A stretch of DNA of 64,000 nucleotides, from the NCBI GenBank assembly GCA_039720395.1, contig CM077831.1, forward strand, positions 8,606,333-8,670,332, written 5' to 3'. The stretch comes from Liquidambar formosana (Eukaryota > Streptophyta > Magnoliopsida > Saxifragales > Altingiaceae). Below are positions 45,374-57,452 of the stretch, one piece after another (the stretch's first letter is position 1; the number at the start of each line of letters is the position of its first letter). The notes beneath the pieces were generated by a model. The model made no database searches. It saw nothing but the letters and a program-made list of their open reading frames with translations, and was not told the DNA's origin. The translations under genes were made by a program, and so were the position numbers.

Positions 45374-46412
45374 TAGGGTTGTGTGCAGGTTGGTTTGGAG
45401 CGATTTAGAGAAAAATTATCAACCAACCCACTCATAGCGGTTTGCAAATTTTCCAACTTGTCACCAAACTGTAAATGCTAAAAACCGATGGATTGGTTAT
45501 TTTTTTTAATTTTTAGGCAGTTTGTCACTAACGGTTTGGGCGGGTTTGGTGGGTTGTATCATGCCATTTCTAATTGGGGCATTTCTAATATTTTAGGCCT
45601 TAACTAATTAGTATATTGTAAATAAATTAATAAATCAAGAAAATATAATTATTGAAGGTGGTTAAGTGAAGCTTGATACATACTTACATAGTATTTTAAT
45701 TCCAAAGATGAAAATTATGATTTTATTAGAAAAAACACTTTATTAATGTTGATAACATTGGTGATAATTAATGCTATTAAAGGTTGAAGGACCCAAAACC
45801 CCCTAACATCCTAGTAATGTACTAATAATTAAGATAATATATTATTATGAAATTAGAGATATTTGATTTTTATAATTTTATATATATATTATTAAAGGCA
45901 AGGCAGTGTGGTTTATTGGTGGTTTGACAAAGTTCAACCCACCAACCAAACTAAACCGCTAATTTTATTAGTCAATCCATCCAAATCGCACTGCCTAACC
46001 TCTCAAACCGCTTGAGTTGGTGAAAAATGGAGCAGATTGGTTTCCTTTTGGGACACTACTTGCCTCCACCCCAAGGTGGAGGAGTTCCTCTCCACCTCCA
46101 TTCATTTTCTACCATGTGTCATAAATATTTTAGAAAAATATGAATTCAAAATCACAAACAAATAAATAAGATAATATGAATACGTGGACACACATTCATG
46201 TTAACAAAAAAATGTAACACTCAAATATGAATTTATAAAAATGTACTCACAATTATGTAAACATGGGAATGTATACACACAATCAATTTTCTTTCTTTAT
46301 TTGGACCAATGGTGAAATATGAGTAGGAGGAGGGAATGAGCTCCTCTACCCAAGGGTGGAGGCAAGTATTTTTCTTGGTTTTGCGAATTTGACGGTTTTT
46401 TGCACATCCCTA
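45374..46412. mobile_element. hAT element with perfect 8-bp TSD
   Basis: 1039 bp with ends TAGGGTTGTGTGCAGG and complement of TTTTTTGCACATCCCTA, flanked by TTGAGAAT at 45366-45373 and 46413-46420. Sub-terminal GGTTTGG/CCAAACC words occur at both ends. No transposase. It contains a nested MITE (46059-46366). Confidence 0.88.
46059..46366. mobile_element. Nested MITE with TA target duplication
   Basis: Inverted ends CTTGCCTCCACCCCAAGGTG and complement of CCAAGGGTGGAGGCAAG, flanked by TA, as Stowaway/Tc1-mariner MITEs are. Inserted near the right end of the hAT element. Confidence 0.75.
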
Positions 46413-46420
46413 TTGAGAAT

Positions 46421-47054
46421 AACATCACTGACAAAGGAAAAAATAAAAACCATAAGATAATCTATTTAAGAGAATAATAGGAAATATGATTTATTAAATA
46501 GACAAAACACGGATCTTATACAATGTCTTCAAAAATTATTGTTCCCGATTCAAAACAATAAAACAACTCTAAACAATTTTCTAAATAATTTAATTAACAA
46601 TTGTTCACAAATATGCGACTTTAGATTATTGAAAAAATTATTTAAATACTACACTGTGAACAATTACACAAATATAAATTACACAATATTACAAACGATT
46701 ATACAAATTAAATAGAATATCAAATTAACAATATGATAAAACAAGATATACATTTATCAAATTAACACATAAAGTAAAAAGAGTAAAGTATAGAAAACAT
46801 AGCTTGAGAGAATCAGTGAGGCACGTATCTGTTGTCCTAAAGTCACATATGCCTCCTTACATGCTGGTATTGGCGGTCATACACGGCTTCAAGATACAAC
46901 CCAATTCCTCCCATCTTGTCTAATCCATAGTGCATGTCTATGCCAAGAAGGTATCCAAATTGTTCATAGAAAATAGATAAAATACAAATAGAAGAGAGTA
47001 TAAGAGTTGGAGAAGAATAGAGAGGAAGACATAGAGGGAGAAGAGAAGAACATG
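46421..47054. other. Unassigned
   Basis: AT-rich; ORF 46938-47141 crosses into the solo LTR and shows no family resemblance. Confidence 0.4.
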
Positions 47055-47592
47055 TGTTTTAAATATAAAAATAATTATTTCAAAATCCAAAGGTTTTTGT
47101 GAAAAAAGTTTTCTTCTTATTTCTTTATATTGTGAAAACACCTTATTCTACATTAGAAAAGTGAAAGGTTCTTAGTAGGCTTATTTAGTATCCCACTCCT
47201 TGTATGTGGTATCATATGGTAGGGTGTAGGGATTCCCCACGTGCGCATGAGATGGAGCCCAATTGAGTGATTTGCGATACGGGGTCCAAAAATTAATAGC
47301 CTTCTCATTCAGCAAAAATCACACCAAAGAGCAATTTTCTCTTCTCTCTATTTTCTTTATTCTGCAATTTTATTTTTTCAAGAGTTAGGAGGAGGAGCAT
47401 TCTGAGTTGCCCGGTTGTTAAATCCTGGGGTAGAGCGCTGTGACCTACTGCATCAAGTTATATATTTAAAGGGGCAGAACTACTCTTAAGGACAGTGCTT
47501 CGTACACGCCTCAACCGATAAATGTTTTTATTTCTGCAGTTCTTGTTCTAAAATTTTATTATTCACAATAGCATCTACACTGTTTTCCAACA
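47055..47592 (-). repeat. Solo LTR, family D copy 2 (538 bp)
   Basis: Inverse homologue of 16159-16726. On the minus strand starts TGTTGGAAAACAGTG and ends AAAACACA. Flanks GAACA/GAACG agree at four of five sites, a probable TSD. Confidence 0.72.
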
Positions 47593-47849
47593 GAACGTTC
47601 AGTGTCAATTCCAAAATAACTATAACATTTGGTTTTATAGGCCCTAGGTATTCTTATACCAAACGTTTCAGTCAAACATAATAAATTTATTAACACCTAA
47701 ATGGTTAATACATTAACACAATGGTGATAAACATATTAATGGAAAAGGTAACAATTAATGAAGTAAATAGAATCTCCTTAAAAATTGAAAAATAAATGTC
47801 CAAAAATAAAGTTTCGTAATTTTTTCAAAATAAGATCTCTTGAATTTCC
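47593..47849. other. Intergenic, no gene seen
   Basis: Short AT-rich spacer. Confidence 0.4.
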
Positions 47850-48191
47850 AACAAGTCTCACATCCCACATTGATTAAAACATCGAGTCAAATATGTCTTT
47901 GTATAAAACAGTTTGAAGAAGCATTTGTGGGTATTAAAATAGAGCCCAATCCTGCCCTTATCTTCTGTTTTCTTCCTTTAATTGTTCGGAAGTATCATAT
48001 CCCACATTGATTAAAATATAAAGTTAAACATGTCTTCGTATACTTATTTGGGACCTCCACTTATCAGCTTAGGTTGTTAGGTTAGAAACTTAACATGGTA
48101 TCAGAGTATGTTAATCATAAAATCTGACATTACTTCATATACCTGTTTGGGCCTTCCACTTGTAAGCTTAGATTTTTAGGTTGGAAACTTA
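47850..48191 (+). mobile_element. TRIM-like small LTR element remnant
   Basis: TCCCACATTGATTAAAA occurs at about 47870 and 48000. GAAACTTAACA is followed at 48093 by TGGTATCAGAG, a Met-tRNA primer site. About 90 bp later the LTR-end phrase (CCTTCCACTTGTAAGCTTAG...GGAAACTTAACA) recurs without a primer site. Short repeats around a primer site with almost no interior fit a terminal-repeat retrotransposon in miniature, rearranged. Confidence 0.45.
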
Positions 48192-49440
48192 ACATAATCA
48201 CATAATGTTGCATACCCATGGAGCTTGGTAAAAACAAAGCCTCACCTAGCCTCCAACTACCTACCATGAAGCTGACCTCAATGGGCAATTATTTTAACCT
48301 TTAATCTGAACCGTCCACCACCTCATCCAGGGTGGTCATCAACTTAGCACAGTGCTGAGTTTTGATCAGCACCGAATCCTTACTTTTGGTATAGGATGGT
48401 GAAATCTTTGTCATTGGGATAAGCCATTACTATTAATTTTTGTACTTTATTTTTGTCCCTCGATTGATTTGTCAAATTGTGAGTAGAGTTAGCCATGCTA
48501 GTCTTCTGAAATACAACTAGATCTTGTGAATCCAATGACTTAAAAATGAGGTGCAAAAATTAAGTTCATGAATCTTGATATAGATATGCATATATCCCAA
48601 AACTGTGAAATCTACCGACAACAGAGCATATTTCATGAGATCTTAATATGCGAGACCCATGTTCGCATCCGCACCCACACCCACTCCAACCATGTAGTGA
48701 CTACAGTGGTAAACCAACCATGGCCCATGCCCACAAAACAAAGGATGGATGGAAGTGGATCTGAACGCAGTGTATGAGGAAATAAAGACGGTTTTAAGAA
48801 AATTTTGTCACTTTGTCTAAATTGTTAATATTGTTAAAATGACTACTCTGGCAGGGCCGGGGGTGACAACATATATATATATATAGTGCACGTGAATATT
48901 TTTAAATAATATTAGTTATACAAAATAATAAGTAGATAAAGATTTTATATTTTTTTCATAAAAGATAAAGTTTAATAATAATATTAATTTATTAAGAGTT
49001 TAAGTTAAAATCTAATTTTCATTTGTTACTAAATGATAAGAATGTTTACTATGTGTTTCAATTAAAGGAAAGGTAGATATGTATTTTGTTTTTAAAAATA
49101 AGGGTATATTAGTCCTTCAAAAGTTTTTCTGAGATTCAGCCTTTTATAGGTAGGATAGATATATAAATATAGTGTTAGAAAATATGTGATTTTCTTTAAA
49201 GTTTAAAAACTTCATACCTCACACATGTGTACACTCGCATTGCTCATTTCGATCGAACCGGCCAGCCGTATCGTGATATAGCGTGTGAGAGTGTTGTGGC
49301 TTGGCGCATGCGTGGCTTTATGGGCTAATTATATGAGTTTATTTCATTTGACCGTTGGATCTTAATTTTTGTAATTTATGAGTGTTTGTTACTAGTCATT
49401 ATTAGTCATTGGGCTTTTATTTTATGTTATTAATTGGACT
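48192..49440. other. Intergenic, no gene seen
   Basis: AT-rich; small ORF 48568-48777 has no support. A short AT run lies at 48870. Confidence 0.4.
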
Positions 49441-49559
49441 ATTATAAGAATTATAATGATATGGGAGCAGCTAATGCAACCCCTGGAAAAGTTAAGTTGC
49501 CCCCCCATGTTATCCCCACCTCCCAAAAGTATATACCCAGCCCCCAAAAAGTCTAAAGT

Positions 49560-50040
49560 ACCCCTTTTCCAAATAAACCTAACCCTCACCCACCCCACTC
49601 CCTCCCAATACACGAGACCCTCTCACCCACCCCTCTCACCCCCGACATCTGGAGAAACCCCACGCCCCTATTTTCGACCGGCGAGCACTCCCCTATTTCC
49701 AACCGGTGAGCACACCCCCATTTCTGACCGGCGAGCAACCCCACTCCCCCCCCCCAACACACAAGACCCCCGACATCTGGAGAACACCCCACGCCCCCAT
49801 TTCCAACCGGAGAGCACTCCTCCATTTTCGACCGGTGAGAACGCCACCATTTCCGACCGACGAGCAACCCCACTCCCCTCCCCACACACGAGACTCCCGA
49901 CATTTGGAAGAACTTCCCATGCCTGGAATAACCCACCCCACCCACCATAGCAGTGACGACCGGCGAGTTCTCCTCAGCGACGGCAACGGTGACAGCGAGC
50001 ACCTGTTCTTTCTTCCCTCCCAAACCTCTCAGTCATAACC
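49560..50040. repeat. Cytosine-rich minisatellite (CGACCGGYGAGC motif)
   Basis: A roughly 28-30-bp motif, CCCCATTTCCGACCGGCGAGCA-like, is repeated at least seven times between 49660 and 49870, arranged in a higher-order block of about 130 bp that itself occurs twice, each block starting with ACATCTGGAGAA. Strongly strand-biased (C on plus, G on minus). Overlapping ORFs on both strands arise from the repeat and are not evidence of a gene. Confidence 0.75.
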
Positions 50041-51057
50041 CTCTCTCCCAACCCCTTTCCCCACACACCATGACTGGAAGTTGAAGGGGTTCTCCTACCC
50101 CACCCCCCATATCAGTGACCACCAGCGACGGAGAAGACGAGGAAGACAACCCTCTCTCACTAGAAAGTGCGTATTCTATATAAAATGTGTATACACTGTG
50201 TGTGTAGAGATTTATAGTTGATATTCTGCCATTGTTGTCTCTGTTGCACCTGCAATCTGTTCTTATTTGTGTTTGAATCCATTGAAAGCTTTCAAATTTT
50301 CGCGGGTATGTTCGGATATGTAAATCCGAACGTATAGGCTATGTTTGGTTAATGAGGACTGAACATCAGGGCTATGCTTGGATCCCATAAACCGAACAAA
50401 GGAATTATTTTGAAAAATCAACATCTAAGATAAAGAAGAAAAGGGAGGAATTGACCATAGGTTACAAGTTTGAGTTTCTACTTTTTTTGTATTCAGAACT
50501 ATAGGTTACAAGTTTGAGTTTCTACTTTTTTTTTTTTATTATCAAATGTATGGACTTGTTGGTGGTTTGTACATCATAAGAATTAGTCTAAATCTGATGA
50601 CTTGAAATACTTCTCGTTTGCAAAAAATAAAAAAAATAAAGATAATTGACCATTTTTTTAATAATTTTCCGAGCAAATCAAGAGAACATAATCAATTATG
50701 TATCGACGGCTGAGCTGTTTTTTTGGATGGTTGAAGGCAAGGTCATTGATTTCTTTCAATAGTAGATAAGAAGTTCATGTTGATTTCTACTAGACTAGTT
50801 CAATTTGATTTGTTAATCCAACCCTTCCTAAAAATGAATTAAAAAAAAAAAATTATGATTTGTCCATCCAACCCTTCGCCAAAAAATGAAAAGAAAAAAA
50901 AAAAAGTCACCTCAAAAAAATTAATAAATAAATAAAGGGACTTCTTGGAGCTTAGTTGCTATTAAGGTTTCCTTTTTCCTTTTTATATTATTATTGTTGT
51001 TGTTATTGTTGTGGTGTTGAAAAGGGAAAAAGGGGGTTGGGTTGTTGACTTTAAAGT
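50041..51057. other. Unassigned
   Basis: No gene. 50300-50400 contains ATGTTCGGATATGTAAATCC and GAACGTA, echoing the unit of the tandem array at 57453. Confidence 0.4.
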
Positions 51058-51060
51058 TTA

Positions 51061-51448
51061 GAGCATTTACAATGGATTAGTTATCCAACTCTCTTAACTA
51101 TTTCAGTTAGTCAAAGTACCTTTTTTTTTTCTCCACAGTACTAGTTATATGTCTAACTATTTTAGTTATCTTCATTTTGGCTAATTACATTTAGTTAGCA
51201 AACATTCGTTAGCTAAATTATTTTTAGTTAAAAAGAAGAGACATTTAACCTCTTTTTACGTATCATTCCCTTTTTATCTCTCCACCAAATGATTAAAAAA
51301 TGAAAGATTATTATTACAAATTTTGAAATAGTTAAAAAATAACTAATACTTTTGAAGTACTCACTTGGATAGCTAGCTAATTATTTTTAAAAATATCATT
51401 TTGCTAGCTAAAGTAGAAAAAAAATAGCTAATACCCTTAGAGATGCTC
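51061..51448. mobile_element. PIF/Harbinger-like MITE with TTA duplication
   Basis: 388 bp with inverted ends GAGCATTTACAATGGATTAG and complement of CTAATACCCTTAGAGATGCTC, flanked by TTA on both sides (51058-51060, 51449-51451). AT-rich, non-coding, with TAGCTA/TTAGTTA sub-repeats. Confidence 0.7.
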
Positions 51449-51756
51449 TTAAGCGAGACATATTGTAGACCAACGGTGTAAGTCCATGAGCTACCTTTGA
51501 ACCTTTCTCCCTGTTAAACTCAGATTATCAGAAACACTCATCCAACACCAATTAAGTATTAAGAGGCTAGTTTAAAATAAAGGATGCCGACAGCTTCTCC
51601 TTTGAAATACCAGTTTGTTGTCAGCAAAATTCTTATCGTAATGTTATGTTATATATGCCTTATTGGTACCCTAATGTAAAATTAAGGTTCATATTTGTAA
51701 TTTCAATCATAATTCTTTCGCTCTAGGATTGAAGTAAGATTTGTGATTTTAACCTT

Positions 51757-51967
51757 GAAGGGTGGACGGAGTGGTCTAAGAGCCTCATTCCTAAATATAT
51801 AAGAAGTATTGGGTTCAACTTTCACCACTCTTCCTCAAGATTATTTCATAGACTTATATCTTGTAATTGGAAGGTGCATGTAGGACAAAAAGAATGTATT
51901 TATCCGAAGGGATTAGTCAAATGTGTAAACATTTCGAGGAACCTCTTAATATCAAAATAAAAAATAA
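51757..51967 (+). mobile_element. tRNA-derived SINE
   Basis: Begins GGTGGACGGAGTGGTCTAAG (pol III A-box region, tRNA-Ser/Leu-like) with a B-box-like GGGTTCAACTTTC about 50 bp on. A tRNA-unrelated body follows and an A-rich tail ends at 51967. AACCTT flanks both ends (51751-51756, 51968-51973). Length 211 bp is usual for plant SINEs. Confidence 0.7.
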
Positions 51968-51973
51968 AACCTT

Positions 51974-54142
51974 TTTCTTTTTTTTACTCCTAATTTATCA
52001 ATCCTACTTTTTCCCCTACCCTCCCTCACTACCAGACTAGCCCTAATGTTTACCTTCAAAATTCAGGATAGCGGCCTAAGGGTTGGTGGTTGTTTTGGAT
52101 TGTCTTTTTATTTGTTCTTTTTTTCCTTTTTTGTTCCCCAATTTGTAATCTTTTTTTAGCCAAGAAAACAATCAAAGAAGCATACCAACCGTTTACTTTC
52201 TAACAATTTGTATTAATCAAAAATTATTTTTTATAATGGTTATACAGCCTGTGACATTTCTACAACATTCTTACCCTTAGAGGTGGTTAGTAGACATGGC
52301 AGCCCACCTCGTCGAGGTTTAATAAAAAGAGTGAGGTCTAAAACACGTTCACTTAGCTAGTTTAATTTGGTTTGGGTGTAGCCATGTGAGATCGATTGAG
52401 ATTGTTCCTTCCCACCCTGCATCTTTATTATTGTTAATAAAAAAAGAATCATTATATTCATTTTTAACTATATATATTTCTTGAGTTGTCAACTTAACAA
52501 CCCTTATTATGCTTTAAGGATTATGGTAAACTATGTATAATTAGGTATAGGTCTAGCTTCTAAGTCCTACCCACTTAACCCATCTTAAAATAGAGATGAG
52601 TGATTAAAAAAAACCCTAGGTGATTTCAACTTTATCACTCAAAATATATATATTTTTTCTTCCAAAATATATTCAATATTTAATGTATACTTGTACGAGG
52701 GCTTTACCCTACTGTGGATTTATAGTGATTGAGCAAAGCTAAGACTTCACCATACAATAGACTTGTAAATAGTAAACGCAATGTCAAAGGATCTGGCCAA
52801 AACCTCTCCGACGATCTAGTTAATCACCATTAGAAAGAGCAAGAGAGGATGTTTTATAGGCTAGGGTTACTGTGCATATCTGAATTGTATCGCATCATGT
52901 TCTATTTATGGGTCTGTACAGACTGACTTGGGTTAGGTCAGATCTAACTAGGGTTGGCCCGTTAATCGTCTAACCATAGTTAAATGGTTAACTTGAATTA
53001 GATGTAACTGCCTAACTAGGGTTCCACTACCCGTTCATGAACTACCTTTGTTTTTTTTTCTTTTTTTTTTTTTGGGTAGAGATAATACTTGTATGCTCGA
53101 GAGACAATATTTTAAATATAAATCATTAGCATTCAAATTACCAAACATGATTTAACATGGAGATTTGTTTAGTTTAGAAAATTAGACCTTTAGTTTGTAA
53201 TTTCTATCAAAACCATCCATACTTTATGCTTTTGTAGGAGATTTGTTTATGTCCCATTTCTTTTTACAGTCAAAATTGTTTCTAACACCTGTCAAAATTG
53301 GTGTTGGAAACACGATTCTTACGCCATTTTGACTTAGATTTTATTTTATTTTATTTCAGGTATTTGGCACTTCTTGAGAAGTATCCTATGTTAACAAAAA
53401 GCAGTGACATCTGGTTATTTGACTTTTATTGGAGATTTGACTTGCCAGGTAGATTTTCTATAGTTGCCATCAACAAAATTTGTTGAAATATTTATTTATG
53501 TTTTCCTTGTTCTGTAGTTCTACCAACAAAATTCGTTGAATTATTTGTTTTATTTTTCCTTGTTTCTTGTTGTAGGTTTATTTACAACAGTTTCCAAGTC
53601 ATTTGTGAATTGTCAACTTGTTAAAGTGGTCATAAGATAATGTTTTTGGCTTAATGTATTTAGTGGTCTACTTCAAATAATATTAGGAATAATTAAAGTA
53701 GGGAGAATTCAATTAAATTCATTGATGCATTTGCGAGCTAGGATATTTTTTTTCCTACCTTGAGAGAAAGAGAGAGAGAGAGAGGTGGTTCTCAATCTCG
53801 GCCTAGCTCACAGATAGCATGATGAGTCAAAGGTTTAGCCATGTCCCTTAGTTGGAGAAGTTTTTGTTAAGTTAAGAACTATGGTATAATTGAGTAGCAT
53901 TGCATTTGTGAGTTAAAAGGTTGAAATGCAGTATTTATTTCAATGATTGATTATGTTTCCCAAATCAATACATTTCAGTCTTCCTGTAAATAGTAATTTA
54001 CTTAATGAATATTGCAAAGAAAACTGTTGAAAATGTACATCTCTAATAAGACACTAATTGTTTACAACTGTTTATGATCTATATATATACATTTTATATC
54101 AATTGTTTATAATTTAATTCGTTTATTGTCTTTTATTCAGAT
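51974..54142. other. Upstream region of PMD pseudogene, no gene seen
   Basis: AT-rich with poly-T runs (53045-53075) and a GA tract (53763-53783). Small ORF 53298-53486 unsupported. 52670-53040 could be an LTR fragment but no ends were found. Confidence 0.4.
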
Positions 54143-56093
54143 ATGGATGCAGTGGAAGGTGGTCGGGAGAGACCAACTGCATTCGCTAGGCGACGACAAC
54201 GTGCGGCGACTGAACAAAACCTAGCTAGAGGTAGACGACGTCGCCGGGGTGGGATTCAGCCTGAGGTAGCACCCCCTCCTCCACCTATTGCCCCACCAAT
54301 AGCCCCACCAGTAGATGTCTCAGCTGGTCATGTACCTGATGCAGAAGGTGCACATGTTGTTGATGCACCTGAAGATGCTCCTACTGCTGCTGTTTCGGAT
54401 GGGATTGGACCACTTCCTGGAGGTCCAGTAGATGAGTCGCTTCTGATTAGTTTTAGGACACACATCGCAGCACAGATTTGGGTCAACAGAGATGTATGTC
54501 AAGTCACAATAGCATCTCATTTATATGTCTGTTATTGTATTTTATTTTTTGAGTAGTCTCATTTATATGTATTACATTCATATGATGTTTGACATTATTA
54601 AAGTGTTCAACTTTTCTAATGCAGTATCGAGGTGTCATGCGACCACACTGTCATGCAAAAATCCTGGAGCCTCCTCCTGTTTTGACATAGATCATTGAGA
54701 GGACGCGACCCACTCCACTTGTCAGTGCTCTTTTCGATGGAGCCATAAAGCCTTGGTGACAGCTTTTGTGGAGCAATGGCAGCCGGAGACAAACACTTTC
54801 TATGTACCTTTTGGTGAGATGACCATTACCCTGGACGATGTCGCCACCATCTTAGGGATTCCTGTGATTAGGAAAGTTGTCTCCTGCCCCAAATTAGATG
54901 ATGCAGTTGCACGTGACCTACTTGTGAGCGCTTTAGGAGTTGAGGATAGTGATGCTAGTCTTGCATTACGAGATGTCCGGGGACAGTCTGTGAAGTTGTC
55001 ATGGCTGAAGACAAAATTTTCTAACCTTAGTGATGCGCCTACTGTTGAAAAAACTACCTATACTACGAGGGCGTACCTGCTTTACCTTTTTTGCTCTACT
55101 TTATCCACAGACAAGAGCGGGGGCAGGGTGTCTGTTGACCTCCTCCACGTATTACAGGATTTGGATACAGTGCATAACTATGGTTGGGGTGCTACTGCAT
55201 TGGCTACCTTGTATCAACACTTGGGTATGGCCAGTAGGAGTGATTGTAAACAGATTACTGGCTATTTGACTCTTCTAGAGGCATGGGTGTATGAGCATTT
55301 CCCAATGTTTCAACCACCCCGCAAAGTTGGATATGTTGATGTGGATCTATGTGTGCAGCGTTAGGTTCCTCTCAAGGATCAGGGGAGCTCTTTATCACAT
55401 TTATATATACTGAGGGAGGCACTTGACGACCTGCAGTCCGAGTCGGTATAATATTTATTGATATTTTAGATTGTTGTAATTTCATATCTAATATATTTAA
55501 ACTCTTCTTTATAATCATTAATTACGTACTTTATTTCTTATTTTAGGTTGTTTGGGATCCTTATAGCTCCATTAGGGCTCATCATCCTCTTGAGGAGTTC
55601 ATGTACTACGCTGGGTTTCTGTATTGTGTCGATATTGTTGAACCTTACCAGCCTGACAGGGTTCTTAGGCAGTTTAGACGTGTCCAGCCTATTCCGCATG
55701 CCCCAATACAACCGACATCATCTACCCGTGGTTCATCCGCACAATCCTACAGTCTATTATTCTATTTTTTTGGTAATCAATTAGAGAGGTGGAAGAACCA
55801 CTTGTTGGCAGTAGATGCACGCAGTTCCCCCGTGACTTTTCCAGGAGAAACCGTTGTAGGTTATATGGATTGGTTTAGGGGTGTGTCACATACTCGTGTG
55901 CAAAACCCAGGTCATCGGGCCTTCCTACTTCCAGTTGTGGAGCCACCTGTCCAGCCAGTACGCAGAGTTCCTCAAGAGGTTGTAGTCAATCAATTGTAAG
56001 TTTGTAATCAGTCAATTGTAGGTTTATAATTAGCAATTGTAGGTTTGTAGCCGTGCTGATATAACCTATATCAGCACGTGCTGATAGGATCAT

Positions 56094-56150
<57 letters not shown>

Positions 56151-56452
56151 TATATATATATATAAATTTTTTTAACATGAAATTTTATTGCCCAATTATA
56201 CCCTAAGTTTAATTTCACTTTCCCATTATTCCACAGTGCATTGATCATGCATTGAAGATTGGGCTACCAGTGTTAGACTTGGATCGTGCAGATGCTTGTA
56301 GAGATCCTACTATGCTATATGGGACGATTCGTGCAATAGTACGAGTTCTGCAGGGTCGAGCTGATGCTGTTGAGGAAGGATACACACCGGATATTAATTT
56401 AATGTACTCTCAGGCAAATAGGAGGCATCGTAATGGTGGGAGCTCCACTTGA
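54143..56452 (+). pseudogene. Plant mobile domain (MAIN/MAIL-like) pseudogene, four exons
   Basis: Proposed exons: 54143-54493, 54625-55445, 55547-55978, 56237-56452, all with GT donors and AG acceptors that keep phase 0. Exon 1 has an Arg-rich then Pro-rich N-terminus. Exon 2 carries the domain start ALVTAFVEQWQPETNTFYVP then GEMTITLDDVATILGIPV and TTYTTRAYLLYLFCSTLSTD. Exon 3 has VWDPYSSIRAHHPLEEFMYY and VVGYMDWFRGVSHTRV. Exon 4 ends RRHRNGGSST. PMD proteins of the MAIN/MAIL group act in the nucleus in genome maintenance and TE silencing; many relatives are carried by transposons. Lesions: in-frame TAG at 54688-54690, a frameshift near 54735-54750, and in-frame TAG at 55362-55364. So it is probably dead, and the Pro-rich exon 1 and OTU/MULE fragment nearby favour a transposon origin. 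Confidence 0.85.
56098..56165. repeat. TA microsatellite in PMD intron 3
   Basis: About 30 TA units between exons 3 and 4; likely variable in length. Confidence 0.92.
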
Positions 56453-57452
56453 TTTGGGTTGTGGGCAGACATAATTTTTTGGACTTGGATGATGTCATTT
56501 TTTGGACTTGGATTATGTAACTTTTTGGAATTGGATTATATGTGGTTCTAGAATTGAATTATATGTGGTAGTGGGCAGATAAGGATAGGTTGTATATATT
56601 GTTGGTTATTTTGGACTTGAATTATATGGGTTTCTGGAATTGTATTATATGTGGTGGTGGGTAGATGAGGATAGGTTGCATATATTGTAGGTTATTTTGG
56701 ACTTGAATTATATGGGTTTCTGGAATTCTATTATATGTGGCGGTGGAAATGTGTTTTTTGCAGGTTATGTTTAAAGTCAAGAACTTGGTATGTTCCATTT
56801 TTAGGCGGGATCATGTCGAAATTTACAAAAAATGGTCAAAAGTTTTTGGACGCTGAGAACTTGGTATAAGATAAATAATGAAGTTTAAAGTAATATAATA
56901 TCAAGAAATTGAGTACAGGAGAAATAACTTGCATCAGGGGTTAAATTCTAACCCCTTTTTGTCACACTTTTTGGTTTTTTCTTCCTTCGTGTAATTTGGA
57001 TTCTCTTCCTACAATTGGTGGGTGCTCAAGTTAGGTGACGAAAGTTCATTCTACCCTCGGCTTAGTTGAGCTTCTACTACTCTCACTTGGAGTATTCAGA
57101 TCAAGCATTGGCATTTCCATCTAAAAAAAAATTGTTAGGTCACCTTAATAAATAAAAATAAAAATAAAAAATTTTAGGCCACCTTAAGAGGTCCACTATT
57201 AAATGTTAGGTCACATATAAAAAAGCTGACATACTCACTTACAGCATCTTCAAGGGTATTAGCAAGTCACACAAGTCTTGCCTCAAAAAGGGTAGGTTGT
57301 AAACAAGGTAGGTGGTATCAATGTAAGTGGTTCTGTGTCACCCTTTGAAGGCGTGAATTGATATTCAGGAATATATTTAATTATTGGAATATAATTAGTC
57401 ACTTATTGAACAAAAATGATGTATAAATTGGATGGTTTCAAGGAGGATATGT
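56453..57452. other. 3' flank of PMD pseudogene
   Basis: 56480-56740 has a loosely repeated phrase (GGACTTGAATTATATGGG, TTCTGGAATTGTATTATATG; about 110-bp spacing, two to three times), probably a short tandem expansion. No gene seen after it. Confidence 0.45.

Noticed and set aside
49456..50038. Long overlapping ORFs on both strands (up to 164 codons)
   Set aside because: Produced by the cytosine-rich minisatellite; open in several frames on both strands because the repeat lacks stops.
54753..55364. Single-exon 203-codon gene
   Set aside because: It is part of exon 2 of the PMD pseudogene; its stop is an in-frame lesion and sequence continues in frame after it.
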